A stretch of 17,990 nt of DNA from Poronia punctata. Lineage: Eukaryota > Ascomycota > Sordariomycetes > Xylariales > Xylariaceae. The translations under genes and the position numbers were made by a program. The stretch covers positions 1 to 17,990 of the forward strand of contig MU401887.1 of NCBI GenBank assembly GCA_022579005.1. The letters run 5' to 3'. The notes under the pieces were generated by a model. That model was not told the DNA's origin. It made no database searches and worked only from the letters and a program-made list of their open reading frames with translations. Below, piece after piece: positions 8,784 through 17,562 of this stretch (positions within the stretch are counted from its first letter, which is position 1; every line of letters starts with the position of its first letter).

Positions 8784-9571
8784 CTTAATTTCTAATCTTT
8801 ATTTTTTTACTTATTTTTTACCTATACTTATATAAAAACTAAAGCTTTTATATTTAACTTTTTTTATTAAACTTTTATAAGTTTTAATTATTTATTTCTT
8901 TTTAATACTTAACTTTTTTATATAAATCCTACGTTTTAGTTAATATATAATAAGTAGCAATTATTATAGTTATTTTTATTAAAGTTTAATATAAATATTT
9001 AATTGCTATTATTGTTATATTAATAAAGCACTATATAAAAATTTTTATAGTTTATTATAAGTAGTTTAATAATTATAAGTATTAGTTATATATTATAAAT
9101 ATTAAAGCTAATAAAATAGTTAGCTTTTTAAGCAAATAATATAAAAAGTAATATAATTAAAAAAATATAAGCTACTTAATTACTTAAGTACTTAATATGC
9201 AAAATTAGCTAGATTTTATATTATAATGCTTAAAGTATAAGTACTATTAAAAGCTAAAAGATTATATAGCTAAACTTAAAAAAAGCTTAAAACAATAAAA
9301 AAAACAGTTATTTAATACTTACTTTATATTATAAAGTATATAAAAATTAAATCTATATATTTATACTATTTATTATTATATTAAATATAATAACCTAAAC
9401 GCTTTATTATATACTTAATTAGCTTTAAATCTTAATTTTTATATTATATAATAATTAATGCGTTAATATATATAGCTAAAGTTTAAAGTAGTATAAAGGT
9501 CTTTATTTTAGCTTTTTTAGCGTGCTTAGCATTTTTTTATAACTTTTTAAGTTATTATACCTTTTTATTTT
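8784..9571. other. AT-rich degraded flank, nothing recognised
   Basis: T-rich in the first third, mixed afterward. Short frames on both strands show no family motif and no run longer than chance between stops. A patch near 9490-9560 keeps more G and C (GGTC, GCGTGC) but gives no readable protein. Confidence 0.45.
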
Positions 9572-9595
9572 AAAAAAAAAAAAAAAAAAAAAAAA
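9572..9595. repeat. Poly(A) run of 24 bases
   Basis: Twenty-four consecutive A, the longest homopolymer in the window. It could be the poly(A) tail of a + strand retroposed sequence, or simple slippage in an AT-rich region. No LINE-like coding was found upstream to support the first option. Confidence 0.85.
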
Positions 9596-10619
9596 GCTAG
9601 CAAGTAGCTTAAAAGCAATATTACCTTTTGCTTAGCGCTTTTAAAAGTTATTAAACTTTAAAAGTAAAGTACTAACTATTTTAACTAACTATAAGATTTT
9701 TACTACTTAAAAATCTAGCTAGTGCTTATAAGTATAATATAGTAACTATAATTATATAAATAAGCTACGTTTAAAAGTTTATAATATTATATGCTTAAGT
9801 TTTTTTTTTTTATACTTAAAACTTTTAATTTATAATATATTTTTGCTTATATTTTGCTTTTTATTATAGCTTTATAATATTTTTTATAAAGTAAAATTTT
9901 TTACTTTATATTAACTTTAGCTTTATTACTAACATTATTATTGTTTTTTAAAGTTTAACTTTATATTATTAATAAAAACAAAAATAATGTTGCTATACTT
10001 AATTTTTACAATTATATAGTTAATTTAACATTAGTATTTTTATAAGCATTTAAAAGCAAAAATTATAAAGTTTATACTACATTTTTATAAAAAAACAAAT
10101 TTTTTTTTAGTACTTAATAATTTATAATATAAACTATTTTTTTTTATAACTTATAAACTTATTAACACTTGCTTTACTTAATAAATAAGTTAAAGTTAAG
10201 TAAATAAAAGCAACTAACTTATATTTAATTTTAAAAATAATAACTATTAGCAGCAATATAAGCTTATACTTTTTTATAACCTTTTAATAATAAAAGCTAA
10301 TATAAACGTTTAGCTTTAATATTTATAGCTTATACTTTATTAATTTTGCTATTATTATTTTAACATTTTTTATAGTAATATAAAAATTTTTTATTTTTTT
10401 AGTTAACTATAATAAAAAAGCTACGTTAATAACGCTTAAACTAAATTTTATTTTTATAGTACTACTAGCAACTATAAATAAAATAAATATAATATTTAAT
10501 TATATTATAAATTTTAAATATAATTAATTAAAAAAATAATTAAAAAAGGCTTTATAAAAAAGCTAAAATAGTTAGCAGCTATACTTAATTTATATATTAA
10601 ATTATAATTTATTATAATA
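9596..10619. other. AT-rich degraded DNA, possible 3' part of the minus-strand transposase relic
   Basis: T-rich on the + strand like the coding-like minus-strand stretch that follows it at higher coordinates, so it may hold the C-terminal or 3' untranslated part of that relic. No frame with recognisable motifs was found. Confidence 0.35.
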
Positions 10620-11110
10620 CTTTATTGCTATATTATTTATAGTTAATATAATATTAATTTTAATATTTATAATAAGTATTGCTACTAATATATTAATAAC
10701 GTTTAGGTTTAGTTTAAATAGCTTATTATAAATATTATTAGCAAACATAGCTATAATAATAAAAAAAAACGTTTTTTTAATATACTTAAAGTTAGCTTTA
10801 AGCTATATACGCATAACTATAAAACTTATAATAGCTTAATAACTATACTTTATTAACAAGTATTATAAAATATAATAAAGCAATTAAATCTTAGCTTAGC
10901 TAAAATAAAAAAAAACATATAAAGCACTTTTATATACTTAGTATTGCTAATAAAAGTAAATATTTAGTTTATAATAAAAAAGTAAGCTATTTTAATTAAG
11001 CCTTTTAGCTTTAAATAAGCTATATTTACTAGTTTAGTTTTAATAATATTAAAAGCTAGCAGTATACTAATTAAAGCAAAATTATTAACTATAATACTAA
11101 AAACTTTTGC
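10620..11110 (-). pseudogene. Degraded minus-strand coding fragment, possibly Tnp2-like transposase (downstream part)
   Basis: From 11110 downward one minus frame runs more than 50 codons with one stop. It contains KVFSIIVNNFALISIL, then LAFNIIKTKLVNIAYL and KLKGLIKIAYFF. The spacing of these blocks reminds me of fungal Tnp2-related (CACTA/EnSpm) proteins, in which a PAL-x-LDL segment is followed by R-P-x-D-x-AHSE and a GL-x-K/R-x-x-H block. After more decay, another open stretch at about 10640-10780 gives IIIAMFANNIYNKLF and further Ile/Asn-rich sequence. The family assignment is from memory and not strong. Hydrophobic Phe/Ile/Leu codons are inflated by RIP, so part of the resemblance may be composition. 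What is solid is the low stop density, with every stop restorable by one transition. Confidence 0.4.
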
Positions 11111-11321
11111 TATTTTCTTTTTTTATATTTTATTAAGCTATAGCTTTATAAAAGCTTTTTACTTTAAAATCTTATAATAATAGCGTTAATATTTATTACT
11201 TATTAAGTTAAACTTTAAATTACTATAGTTAGTTAATAATATATTATATATTTAGCAGCTTTAGTAAGCTATAAAGCAATAAAAGCTTAAGCTTTTTTGC
11301 TACTAAAAAAAGTTACTAGCT

Positions 11322-11640
11322 AAAAAAAAATATAAACATAAATAAAAAATAGTTTATTATAAAAGTTAACAAATATACTATTTTTTGCTATATAAATACT
11401 ATAGCTAATTTGCTTTTATATATTTTTATTGTTTAAGCTATAAAAACTTAGTATAATAAGCATTACGTTTATTTACTATAAATAATTAGCGCGTTTTAAA
11501 AACGTAATACTAAAATATATACTTATAATAAACTTATATATTAAATTATATAAGCTAAATCTATTAGCAAATAAAATAAAAAAAACTACATAAATATTAA
11601 TATTTTAGCAAGCAAGTAAGTTAACAATAACTTTATAAGT
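11322..11640 (-). pseudogene. Degraded minus-strand coding fragment, possibly Tnp2-like transposase (upstream part)
   Basis: Read from 11640 downward, one minus frame holds about 105 codons with only four stops. It includes TYKVIVNLLAC, RFSLYNLIYKF and FLKRANYL, then after two stops INVMLIIL. A later part gives NSIFVNFYNKLFFIYVYIF, which resembles the V-x-VDF-GG-K-x-x-F-x-HAYI block in Tnp2-related fungal proteins, normally followed by LGDMPQ. It lies directly upstream, in coding order, of the 10620-11110 fragment, with about 210 bp of poorly readable sequence between them. Both are consistent with one gene on the minus strand. An unrelated protein is possible, and I would not use the name without a profile search. 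Confidence 0.4.
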
Positions 11641-12239
11641 AAACTTTTTAACTTTTAGTTTGCTTTAAATAATTGTGCTCTTAATAATAAAAAAAAATTG
11701 TTTAGCATTGCTTACGCTTATTTTATAGCAAATTAAAATATTTACTTAAAAGCATTTTTTAAAGTTGTTATAATTAATGTTATTAAAAAGTTTAACTAAG
11801 CTTTTATATATATAATTAATATAAATAAAGTTAAGTAAGCTAATAATATTAGCTTTAGCAATTAAATAAAAACTTATATTTATAAAAACGTATTTATTTT
11901 TTAATATGTTTTTATATAAAAAACTTTTAAGTTAATTGCTATATTTAAGCAAGCTTTTTTTAATACTATTAAAATAAGTTATTAGTTTAATTAAAAATAT
12001 AATAAAGCTATAGCTAATAAAAAGCTTTAATCTTTTATTAACTTAAACTTTATTTACTTGCTTTTTATAATAAACTTTTAGTATATTTAAGTTTTAATAA
12101 GTTAAATAGTTATTTTTATAATAGTTATACTTAATAAAGTTAAAAAAAATAATAATATTGCTATTTTAATAATAAGCAAACTGCTTTAAAGTTAATTAAG
12201 CTAATAAAGCCTAGGCCTATATATACTAAAAGTAAACTT
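11641..12239 (-). other. Poorly readable interval between minus-strand coding fragments
   Basis: Two minus frames alternate in quality here with no motif recognised. Near 12185-12235 one gives an ALLA-x-LTLKQFAYY-like string. It is likely part of the same decayed unit as its neighbours, with indels or an intron breaking the frame, but this is inference from strand composition. Confidence 0.3.
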
Positions 12240-12755
12240 TTTTTTAATTATTAATAAAAATAGCAAAGCTAAAGTATATATTATTTTTAATTATTAATAC
12301 TATTAAAGCTTTAAAGTACTTAACTATATTAAAAAAATAAAAATTTTGCTTAAAGTTATAACTTTTATTATAAGTAATATAAGCTGTTAACAACTTTTTA
12401 GCATATAAAGAAATAAATGCTTTATATATTTTAATTAAAAAAAATAACGTTTTAAGGCCTTTTTAAGCAACTTAACTACTATTAATAATAAAGCAAAATT
12501 TTTAAGCATTTTTAATATAACTTATATTACTAAGATTTTTTTAAGCTTATAGTAAACATTATTAATAATACTATTAACTTAAGCTTAGGTTGCTAAAGCT
12601 ATATATATATTTAGTATTAAAGTTAAGTTGTAGTAGTAAAAAATAGCTTTTAATATATTTTCTATATTTTAACCTTTATAAAATAAGCTAAAAAAATCTT
12701 TACCCTTTTTTTTACCTTTCTTTTTACCCTCTTTTTTACCTTCTTTTTTACCTTT
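12240..12755 (-). pseudogene. Degraded minus-strand coding fragment with Gly-Lys-Lys-Glu repeat
   Basis: From 12755 downward a single minus frame starts with a GKKE/GKKK tetrapeptide array (separate entry). It continues into ordinary-looking protein: DFFSLFYKG, ENILKAIFYYYNL, VNSIINNVYYKLKKILVI, then KMLKNFALLLIVVKLLKKAL and YIKHLFLYMLKSC. Over roughly 150 codons there are fewer than ten stops, all TAA or TAG, each explicable as decayed CAA, CGA or TGG. That is far fewer than the other frames show, so it was coding. I do not recognise the family. It lies upstream in coding order of the Tnp2-like fragments and could be the N-terminal or middle part of the same protein, or a second gene of the same element. 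Confidence 0.5.
12702..12752 (-). repeat. 12-bp tandem repeat encoding Gly-Lys-Lys-Glu/Lys
   Basis: GGT codons on the minus strand recur exactly every 12 bp, with + strand ACC at 12702, 12714, 12726, 12738 and 12750. Between them are AAA, AAG and GAA/GAG codons. The perfect spacing and multiple of three mark an in-frame coding repeat, giving a basic-acidic low-complexity segment. Confidence 0.8.
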
Positions 12756-13596
12756 ATTTTTTTACTATATAAATTAGTATTGGTTTTATTATTAAAATTA
12801 TAATTAAAATTATTAATTTAAAAGTTAGCAAGTTGCTAAAGCTTTTTAAAGTTAAAGTACTTTTTATTTTATACTATTTTAATAATATTTTTAAACTTAT
12901 TAAAGTTAATAAAATCTAAAAGTAAATTAATTTTATTATATATTTAATAAAGTTGCTATATAAGCTTAACTTTGTTAAAGTTTTAAGCTAAACAAGTTAG
13001 TAGGCTTTTTTTAATTATATAGCAATATAAAAAAACAAAACTAATAATAATAAAGTTAAAATTAAGCAAAACATTTTTAGTGTTATTTGCTTTTATATTT
13101 AGTAAAAAGCTAGTATTAATATTTATATTCTTAAATTTGCTTATATTATTATTATTATAACCTTTAGCTTTTTAATACTTAGCTGCTTAGCGTTTAATAG
13201 CTGCTAAAATAGCTACTTATAAGCTTTGCCTATATAATATTTTATTACTTTAAATAATATAATTAAGTTAATTAATACTAAGTATTTTAAACCTTTAAAG
13301 CGTAAAAAAAATAATAATAGCGCTAATAAAAAAGGTTTTTTTTTAATACTAACTAGCAATAAAATAGCTTTAATAGATTTTTTTTTATTTTAAAAAAAGT
13401 TTTATATATATATAAAAATTAAAAAAGTAAAGGAAAAATAAAAGGTAGCAAATTCTAATTTAAAATTTAAGTATTATAGTAAGCGTTCTTGCTATAAATT
13501 TAGTATACCTAGCTACTTTTTATTATTACTTTTGCTTTTAATTATTTTTAAAAACTATTTATATAAAGTTTTTTAGTAGTTTATAAAAGTATATAA
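12756..13596. other. AT-rich degraded DNA, no gene recognised
   Basis: Mostly T-rich on the + strand, in keeping with decayed minus-strand coding, but no frame is readable for more than about 30 codons and no motif was recognised. T/A homopolymers are frequent. Confidence 0.4.
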
Positions 13597-13790
13597 AAAA
13601 TTAAAGCCGCTTATAAAGCAAAAGCAGTATATACTTTTTTATAAAGCACTTTTATTAATACAAGCTATTTTTAATTATAAAATTAAAAGTTTTTATATTA
13701 AAAAATATATTATAAAAAATAAAGGTTATGCGTTTATAAGAGAATATATTAAAGCAAAGCAAGTAAAAGGCCGGGCTTTAAAAACCTAGC
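13597..13790 (+). pseudogene. Short open + strand stretch, origin unknown
   Basis: About 60 codons without a stop, ending near 13790. It includes KPLIKQKQYILFYKALLL and NKGYAFIREYIKAKQVKGRA. The string KGYAFI resembles the RNP-1 motif of an RRM RNA-binding domain, but the residues before it do not follow the RRM pattern, so the likeness is probably chance. This patch keeps more G and C than its surroundings (GGCCGGGC at 13769-13776), suggesting milder RIP or a different source. There is no start codon context and no supporting neighbour. It could be a fragment of a captured host gene, or non-coding. Confidence 0.25.
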
Positions 13791-13802
13791 AAAGCAACAC
13801 TT

Positions 13803-13819
13803 AAAAAAAAAAAAAAAAA
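13803..13819. repeat. Poly(A) run of 17 bases
   Basis: Seventeen consecutive A shortly after the open + strand stretch. It may be a retroposed tail or simple homopolymer expansion. Confidence 0.8.
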
Positions 13820-13908
13820 TTATAAAAAGACTATAAAAAGACCTTAAAAAAACAAAAGCAAAGGGTATTAGCATAAAAAAATACTAAAACGCTGCAAAAC
13901 TAAGCTAT

Positions 13909-14265
13909 TTACTCTCCTTTTTCTTTTTTTTCTCCTTTTTTCCTATACTCCTTTTCTTTTCCGTACTCCCTTTTCTTTCCTTTTTTCTTATCCTCCTTGT
14001 ACTCCTTATACTCCTTTTCTTTTTTTCCCTTTTCTTTTTTTTTTCCTTCCTTTTTTTTTTTTTTCTTTTTTTCCTCCTTTTCTTTTTTTGCCCTAACTAG
14101 GCTTTTTAAAGTTAACAGGCTTTTTAAGCTAAATAGGCTGCCTAGTGCTAGCGCTAATACTTTTACTTTTACTTTTTTTATTATTATTGTTGCTAGGCAG
14201 CTTTAAAATATATACTTTTACTAAAACTTTAGCAGCGTTTACTTTTTATTTTTTAGCTAGCTAGC
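13909..14265 (-). pseudogene. Minus-strand Lys/Glu-rich protein C-terminus
   Basis: A minus-strand frame from about 14265 down to a TAA stop at 13909-13911. It reads KVNAAKVLVKVYILKLPS, then a run of four Asn, KKSKSKSISASTRQPI, two decayed stops, and a long Lys/Glu/Gly tail with units such as EYKEYKEDKKK and REYGKEKEY, ending KKEKGE. Stops inside are TAA/TAG and fit decayed Gln codons. The opposite strand is the striking polypyrimidine tract (CTCCTTTTCTTTTT) that dominates the + sequence here and creates a spurious Phe/Ser-rich open frame. Such highly charged tails often end nuclear or nucleic-acid-binding proteins of transposons, but the family is not identifiable. It may be the end of the gene whose fragments lie at higher coordinates. 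Confidence 0.55.
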
Positions 14266-14776
14266 TTTTTTAAGCTAAGCTTTTTTTAATAAATATTTTT
14301 TAAGTAACTTAAGCAAAGCTAAAATAGGCAAAAAAAGCAATATATTATATAATATAGTCTTATTAAGCTGCTTTAGCTTTTTAAAGCTTTTTTTTTTATA
14401 TAAATAAGCTATATAGTTTAAAAAATAACTTATATTTAAATATTTATATAAAATAGTTAGTAATTATATAATAAATAATTATTTTTTTTAAAAAAAAAAA
14501 TTAACTTTTATAATAAAATCTTACTAGCTTTTTACTAGCTTTAGCGTTAATATATAAACAAAACTAATGCTATACTATATAAAAACGCTTTTAAAAAAAC
14601 TTAGTATATATTTTCTTTAGCAATATTTTAGCTAAATACTTAATTTAAGTATTATTAAAAGCGGCCTATAGGCCTTTTTTTTGCTATTTTCTTTTATTAT
14701 AAGTAAATAAAACTTTTATTTAAAATTAGCTTATATTTAATATGTTAGTAAAAGCTTAAACTTACTTTAATACAAG
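14266..14776. other. AT-rich degraded DNA, possible upstream part of the minus-strand gene
   Basis: Minus-strand frames here are interrupted. At about 14650-14700 one gives KKRPIGRF, which resembles an AT-hook core (RGRP) but lacks the exact motif. No start or promoter can be placed. Confidence 0.3.
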
Positions 14777-14845
14777 CTAAGGTATTGCTTTAAAAGCAAT
14801 AATAGTGCTTTAAAACAAAGCAACATTGCTTTTTATAAACCTTAG
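14777..14845. repeat. 69-bp imperfect hairpin
   Basis: CTAAGGT at 14777-14783 pairs perfectly with ACCTTAG at 14839-14845. Inside are two further self-complementary stretches: ATTGCTTTAAAAGCAAT just after the left arm, and a TGCTT...AAGCA stem with a 7-base loop in the middle. The outline resembles a tRNA cloverleaf, but the conserved T before the anticodon, the T-loop motif and the T-stem are missing. The minus strand also reads as coding-like (NTKVYKKQCCFVLKHYYCF), so it may simply be part of a gene relic. Confidence 0.4.
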
Positions 14846-15127
14846 TATTAAAATTAGCGTTTAGCTTTATTATTATTTTTATAAAAAGCTTAATATAAGC
14901 TTTTTTTTGCTTTTTATAAAAAAATGCTTTTATTAAGTTTTTATTACCTTTAAATATTAAAAGCGCGCTTTTTTTTTAAATAACGCTTAATATGCTTACT
15001 ATTTAGTTTTTTAGTTTTTTTTATTTATTAGTTAGCTATTATATTGCTTAAAAACTAATGCTATATATAAAGTTTACTAGCAGTTTTTTACTAGTTTTAT
15101 TTAGCTTATTATTAAAAAAACAAAAAA
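14846..15127. other. AT-rich degraded DNA, no gene seen
   Basis: Mixed composition, switching from T-rich to A-rich on the + strand, which marks the border between the minus-strand relic and the plus-strand relic that follows. No feature was recognised. Confidence 0.4.
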
Positions 15128-15618
15128 GCTAGAGCTAAAGCTAAAAATAAAGGTAAAAGCAAAAGTAAAAAAGAGCACAAAGGCACTAGTAGCAGTACTA
15201 AAAAAACTAAAAAAACTAAAAGCAGCACTAGCAGCAATACTTTAAAAAATAAAAAATAATAAAAAGCTGCTAAAAAAACTACTTATATTAAAAGCACTAT
15301 AACTATAAAAAGTATAAAAAGCACTATAACTATAAAAAGCACTAAAAGTAGCAATAAAAATAGCAAAAACTAAAAAAGCAAAAAAGCACTAAAAAAACTA
15401 CTAGTACTAAAGGCACTATAACTATAAAAAGCACTAAAGGCACTATAATTATAGCTATAGCTACAACTATAAAAAAAACTAGAAAAAAAACAGCTAAAAG
15501 CACTAAAGGCACTAGCAGCAAAAAAGGCAGCACTAAAAAAGGCAGCACTAAAAAAAGCAGCACTAAAAGCAGCACTAGCAACAAAAGCAAAAGCAAAGTT
15601 GGCCGCCTTGCCTTTTAA
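15128..15618 (+). pseudogene. Plus-strand Lys/Ser/Thr-rich protein C-terminus
   Basis: From 15128 a + frame gives a basic low-complexity protein: KARAKAKNKGKSKSKKEHKG, then KKTKKTKSSTSS, Lys-Ser-Thr-Ile/Thr units, KGSTK repeats and a final SNKSKSKVGRLAF with TAA stop at 15616-15618. There are three internal stops, TAATAA at 15257-15262 and TAA at 15371-15373, each restorable from CAA. Near 15380-15385 an A run is one base short and the frame moves from codon starts equal 2 to equal 1 modulo 3. ATA codons inside Thr-rich units look like decayed ACA. The opposite strand has a long Leu/Val-rich open frame that is a shadow of this. Function is unknown. Such tails are seen at the ends of transposon or nuclear proteins. 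Confidence 0.6.
15523..15567 (+). repeat. 15-bp tandem repeat encoding KGSTK
   Basis: Three contiguous 15-bp units (AAAGGCAGCACTAAA, the third with one G-to-A change) lie at 15523, 15538 and 15553, followed by a partial unit. In-frame and inside the Lys/Ser/Thr-rich tail. A related AAAAGCACTATAACTATA unit is repeated further upstream, between about 15290 and 15430. Confidence 0.8.
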
Positions 15619-16518
15619 TAGCTTAAATAGCTAAAATATATGCTAAAAGCGTTAAAATTATAATATTATGTTAAGAATATATTTTTATTTTTCTTTTTAC
15701 GTTTTTATTATTTTTTTAAAAGATTTTATAATGCTTTAATTTCTTTTAATAAGGTTATAAAATTTTAATATTATAGTTAGCAAATAAAAGCATAACATAA
15801 AAAATATAACAAAAGCATAGTATAATAAAATAAAAACATAATAATAATATAATAACAATATAATAAAAAAAAACTAAAAAAAAAAGCTAATAACAATTTT
15901 ATTTTTTAATTATAAAAATAATAAAGTAAAATAAAAATATAAAAAGCAATAGCAACGTTAAAAATTATAAAGTTTTTAAAGGCCTTATTTTAATTTAAGT
16001 TTTTTAAGTTTATAGTTAAGCGCTTTTTTTTAAGTTTATTTAAATATTGCAATATAATTAGCATGCATGCTTATTACGCCTTACGTTATAAGGTAGCTGC
16101 AAGACTAAAAGAGACTAGCTTGTTATTTATTTTTATATATATAGCTATTATTTTGCATTATTTTTTAAACTTAAATACCTAGCTATTTATTATATATATA
16201 ATATACTAAGTTATGCTTTTTAAAATACTTTTATAAGGTAGTAATTAATATAAAGCCCTTAAAACCTAGTTAATACGTTTATTTTAGCTAGACCTTTTTT
16301 AGTATAATGTTAAAAAGATTTTTAAAATTTTTTAATTTTATTGCAATAGTAATTTTGCTTAAATATAAAACTTATAAAAGCCTTTTTTTATAAAGCAAAC
16401 TATATATAAAAAATAAAAAGCTAAAAATTAATAATATGCTTATATATATAAACGCGCTTAAGCTAAAAATATAATAAGTTTTTATAACTACTAATAGTTT
16501 AATTAAAAAAATAAAAAT
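15619..16518. other. AT-rich degraded DNA with a less mutated patch
   Basis: No coding frame was recognised. The patch at about 16060-16130 retains unusual TG/CA content, including the palindrome AGCATGCATGCT (16061-16072) and GGTAGCTGCAAGACT. It may have been shielded from RIP or be a separate insertion. The rest is A/T-rich filler. Confidence 0.4.
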
Positions 16519-16975
16519 AAGACACTAGCTTATTTTAAACTTTAAAAACTATAAAAATTAGCTAAAAGCTTTAGTATAAAAATAATATATTATAAAAAGG
16601 CTTTAAAAATAGCTAAGTTATTATAGTTTAAAACTAAGTAATAAAAGCTATATAAATTAAGCTATAAAGCTAAAACTATAAAATATAACCTAGCTAGCTT
16701 GCTACTTTTAGTTTAATAAAGCTATAAAACTATAACTTAAAAAATATTTTTAATAGCAATTTAAAAGAACTAAAAATATAAAAAAACTAAAAAAAAATTA
16801 AAAAATAAATAACTAAAAAACTAAAAAAACTAAAAAATAAGCAGCTAAAAAACTAAAAAAACTAGAAAATTAAAAAAATTTAAATACTATAATAAATAAA
16901 AAAAGGTTTACTATACTTAAAGCTATATATATATAAGCTAGCAGCTAAAAACTAAAATAACTTAAAAATTAAACC
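16519..16975 (+). pseudogene. Degraded + strand charged coding fragment
   Basis: One + frame from 16519 reads with moderate stop density: TLAYFKL, then KLAKSFSIKIIYYKKALKIA, KLYKLSYKAKTIKYNL and ASLLLLV. A Lys/Asn-rich low-complexity run then includes KYKKTKKKLKNK and KTKKTRKLKKFKYYNK. Nearly all stops are TAA or TAG. The low-complexity run comes from ACTAAAAAA-type words repeated at about 16770-16880, and before RIP it was probably Glu/Lys/Gln-rich. Coding origin is likely but not certain, and the family is unknown. It lies downstream of the Lys/Ser/Thr-rich tail and separated from it by a stop and about 900 bp, so they need not be one gene. Confidence 0.35.
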
Positions 16976-17214
16976 TTTAATAAAAACTTTAAAAATTAAT
17001 AGCTTGCTTAAGTAAAAACTTTTAAAATTTTAATTAAATATAAATACTAGCTAATACCTTTTTATTATTTTTTTTTTTTTAGTTAATATTAGCTTTTTAA
17101 TATATTTATACTTTATTATTTTAGCTTACGTTATTTTATATAGTTTTTTTTATTTAATATGTTATTTTTTATAAAACTTTATAGTTTTATAAATAAAAAC
17201 TATAATTTAAGCTG
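16976..17214. other. AT-rich spacer where strand composition flips
   Basis: The + strand changes from A-rich to T-rich near 17060 (a T run at 17070-17080). No feature was recognised. Confidence 0.35.
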
Positions 17215-17562
17215 CTATTTTATACTACTTAAACTTTTTACTTTAAAACAATATTAAAGCAGTTTACTAAACTTTACTTTTACTTAAAAAATAATGTTTT
17301 TAACTATTTGCTTATATTTAGCTAGCTTTATTTTACTTTTTATTATTAACTTAAAGCTTAAAGCTTTTAAATTAGCTAAAACTTTTACTTTACTATTACT
17401 TTTTAGCTAAAAACTTATTTTAACTTTTACTTTAAATATTTTAACTATAAGCTATAAAAACTTAACTTTAGTTTTTATTAACTATTTTGCTACTTTTTTA
17501 TATAACTTTTGCGTTTTTTAATAATATATAACTTATTTTAACTTTTTAAAGCGTTTTAACTT
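17215..17562 (-). pseudogene. Degraded minus-strand charged coding fragment
   Basis: From 17562 downward a minus frame of about 115 codons has roughly seven stops, all TAA/TAG. It includes LKRFKKLK, KTQKLYKKVAK, LIKTKVKFL, IVKIFKVKVKISF, KSNSKVKVLANLKALSF, KSKIKLAKYKQIVKNII. The alternation of charged and Val/Ile residues suggests an extended or coiled acidic/basic segment in which many Lys codons (AAA) may once have been Glu (GAA). No family recognised. It points toward the charged + fragment at 16519-16975, so the two converge. Confidence 0.4.

Noticed and set aside
13705..13745. RRM/U1-70K-like pseudogene suggested by KGYAFI
   Set aside because: Only the RNP-1-like hexapeptide fits. The preceding RNP-2 and spacing do not, so no product name was given.
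13997..14206. 69-codon Phe/Ser-rich open frame on the plus strand
   Set aside because: It is the complement of a Lys/Glu-rich minus-strand tail. Its composition is an artefact of polypyrimidine sequence.
14777..14845. tRNA-like cloverleaf
   Set aside because: A 7-bp acceptor-like stem and a 5-bp stem with a 7-base loop exist, but the conserved T before the anticodon, the T-loop and the T-stem are absent, and the minus strand reads as coding-like.
15342..15596. 84-codon Leu/Val-rich open frame on the minus strand, looking like a membrane protein
   Set aside because: It is antisense to the Lys/Ser/Thr-rich plus-strand tail with in-frame repeats. The Leu/Val come from AGCACTAAA read backward.
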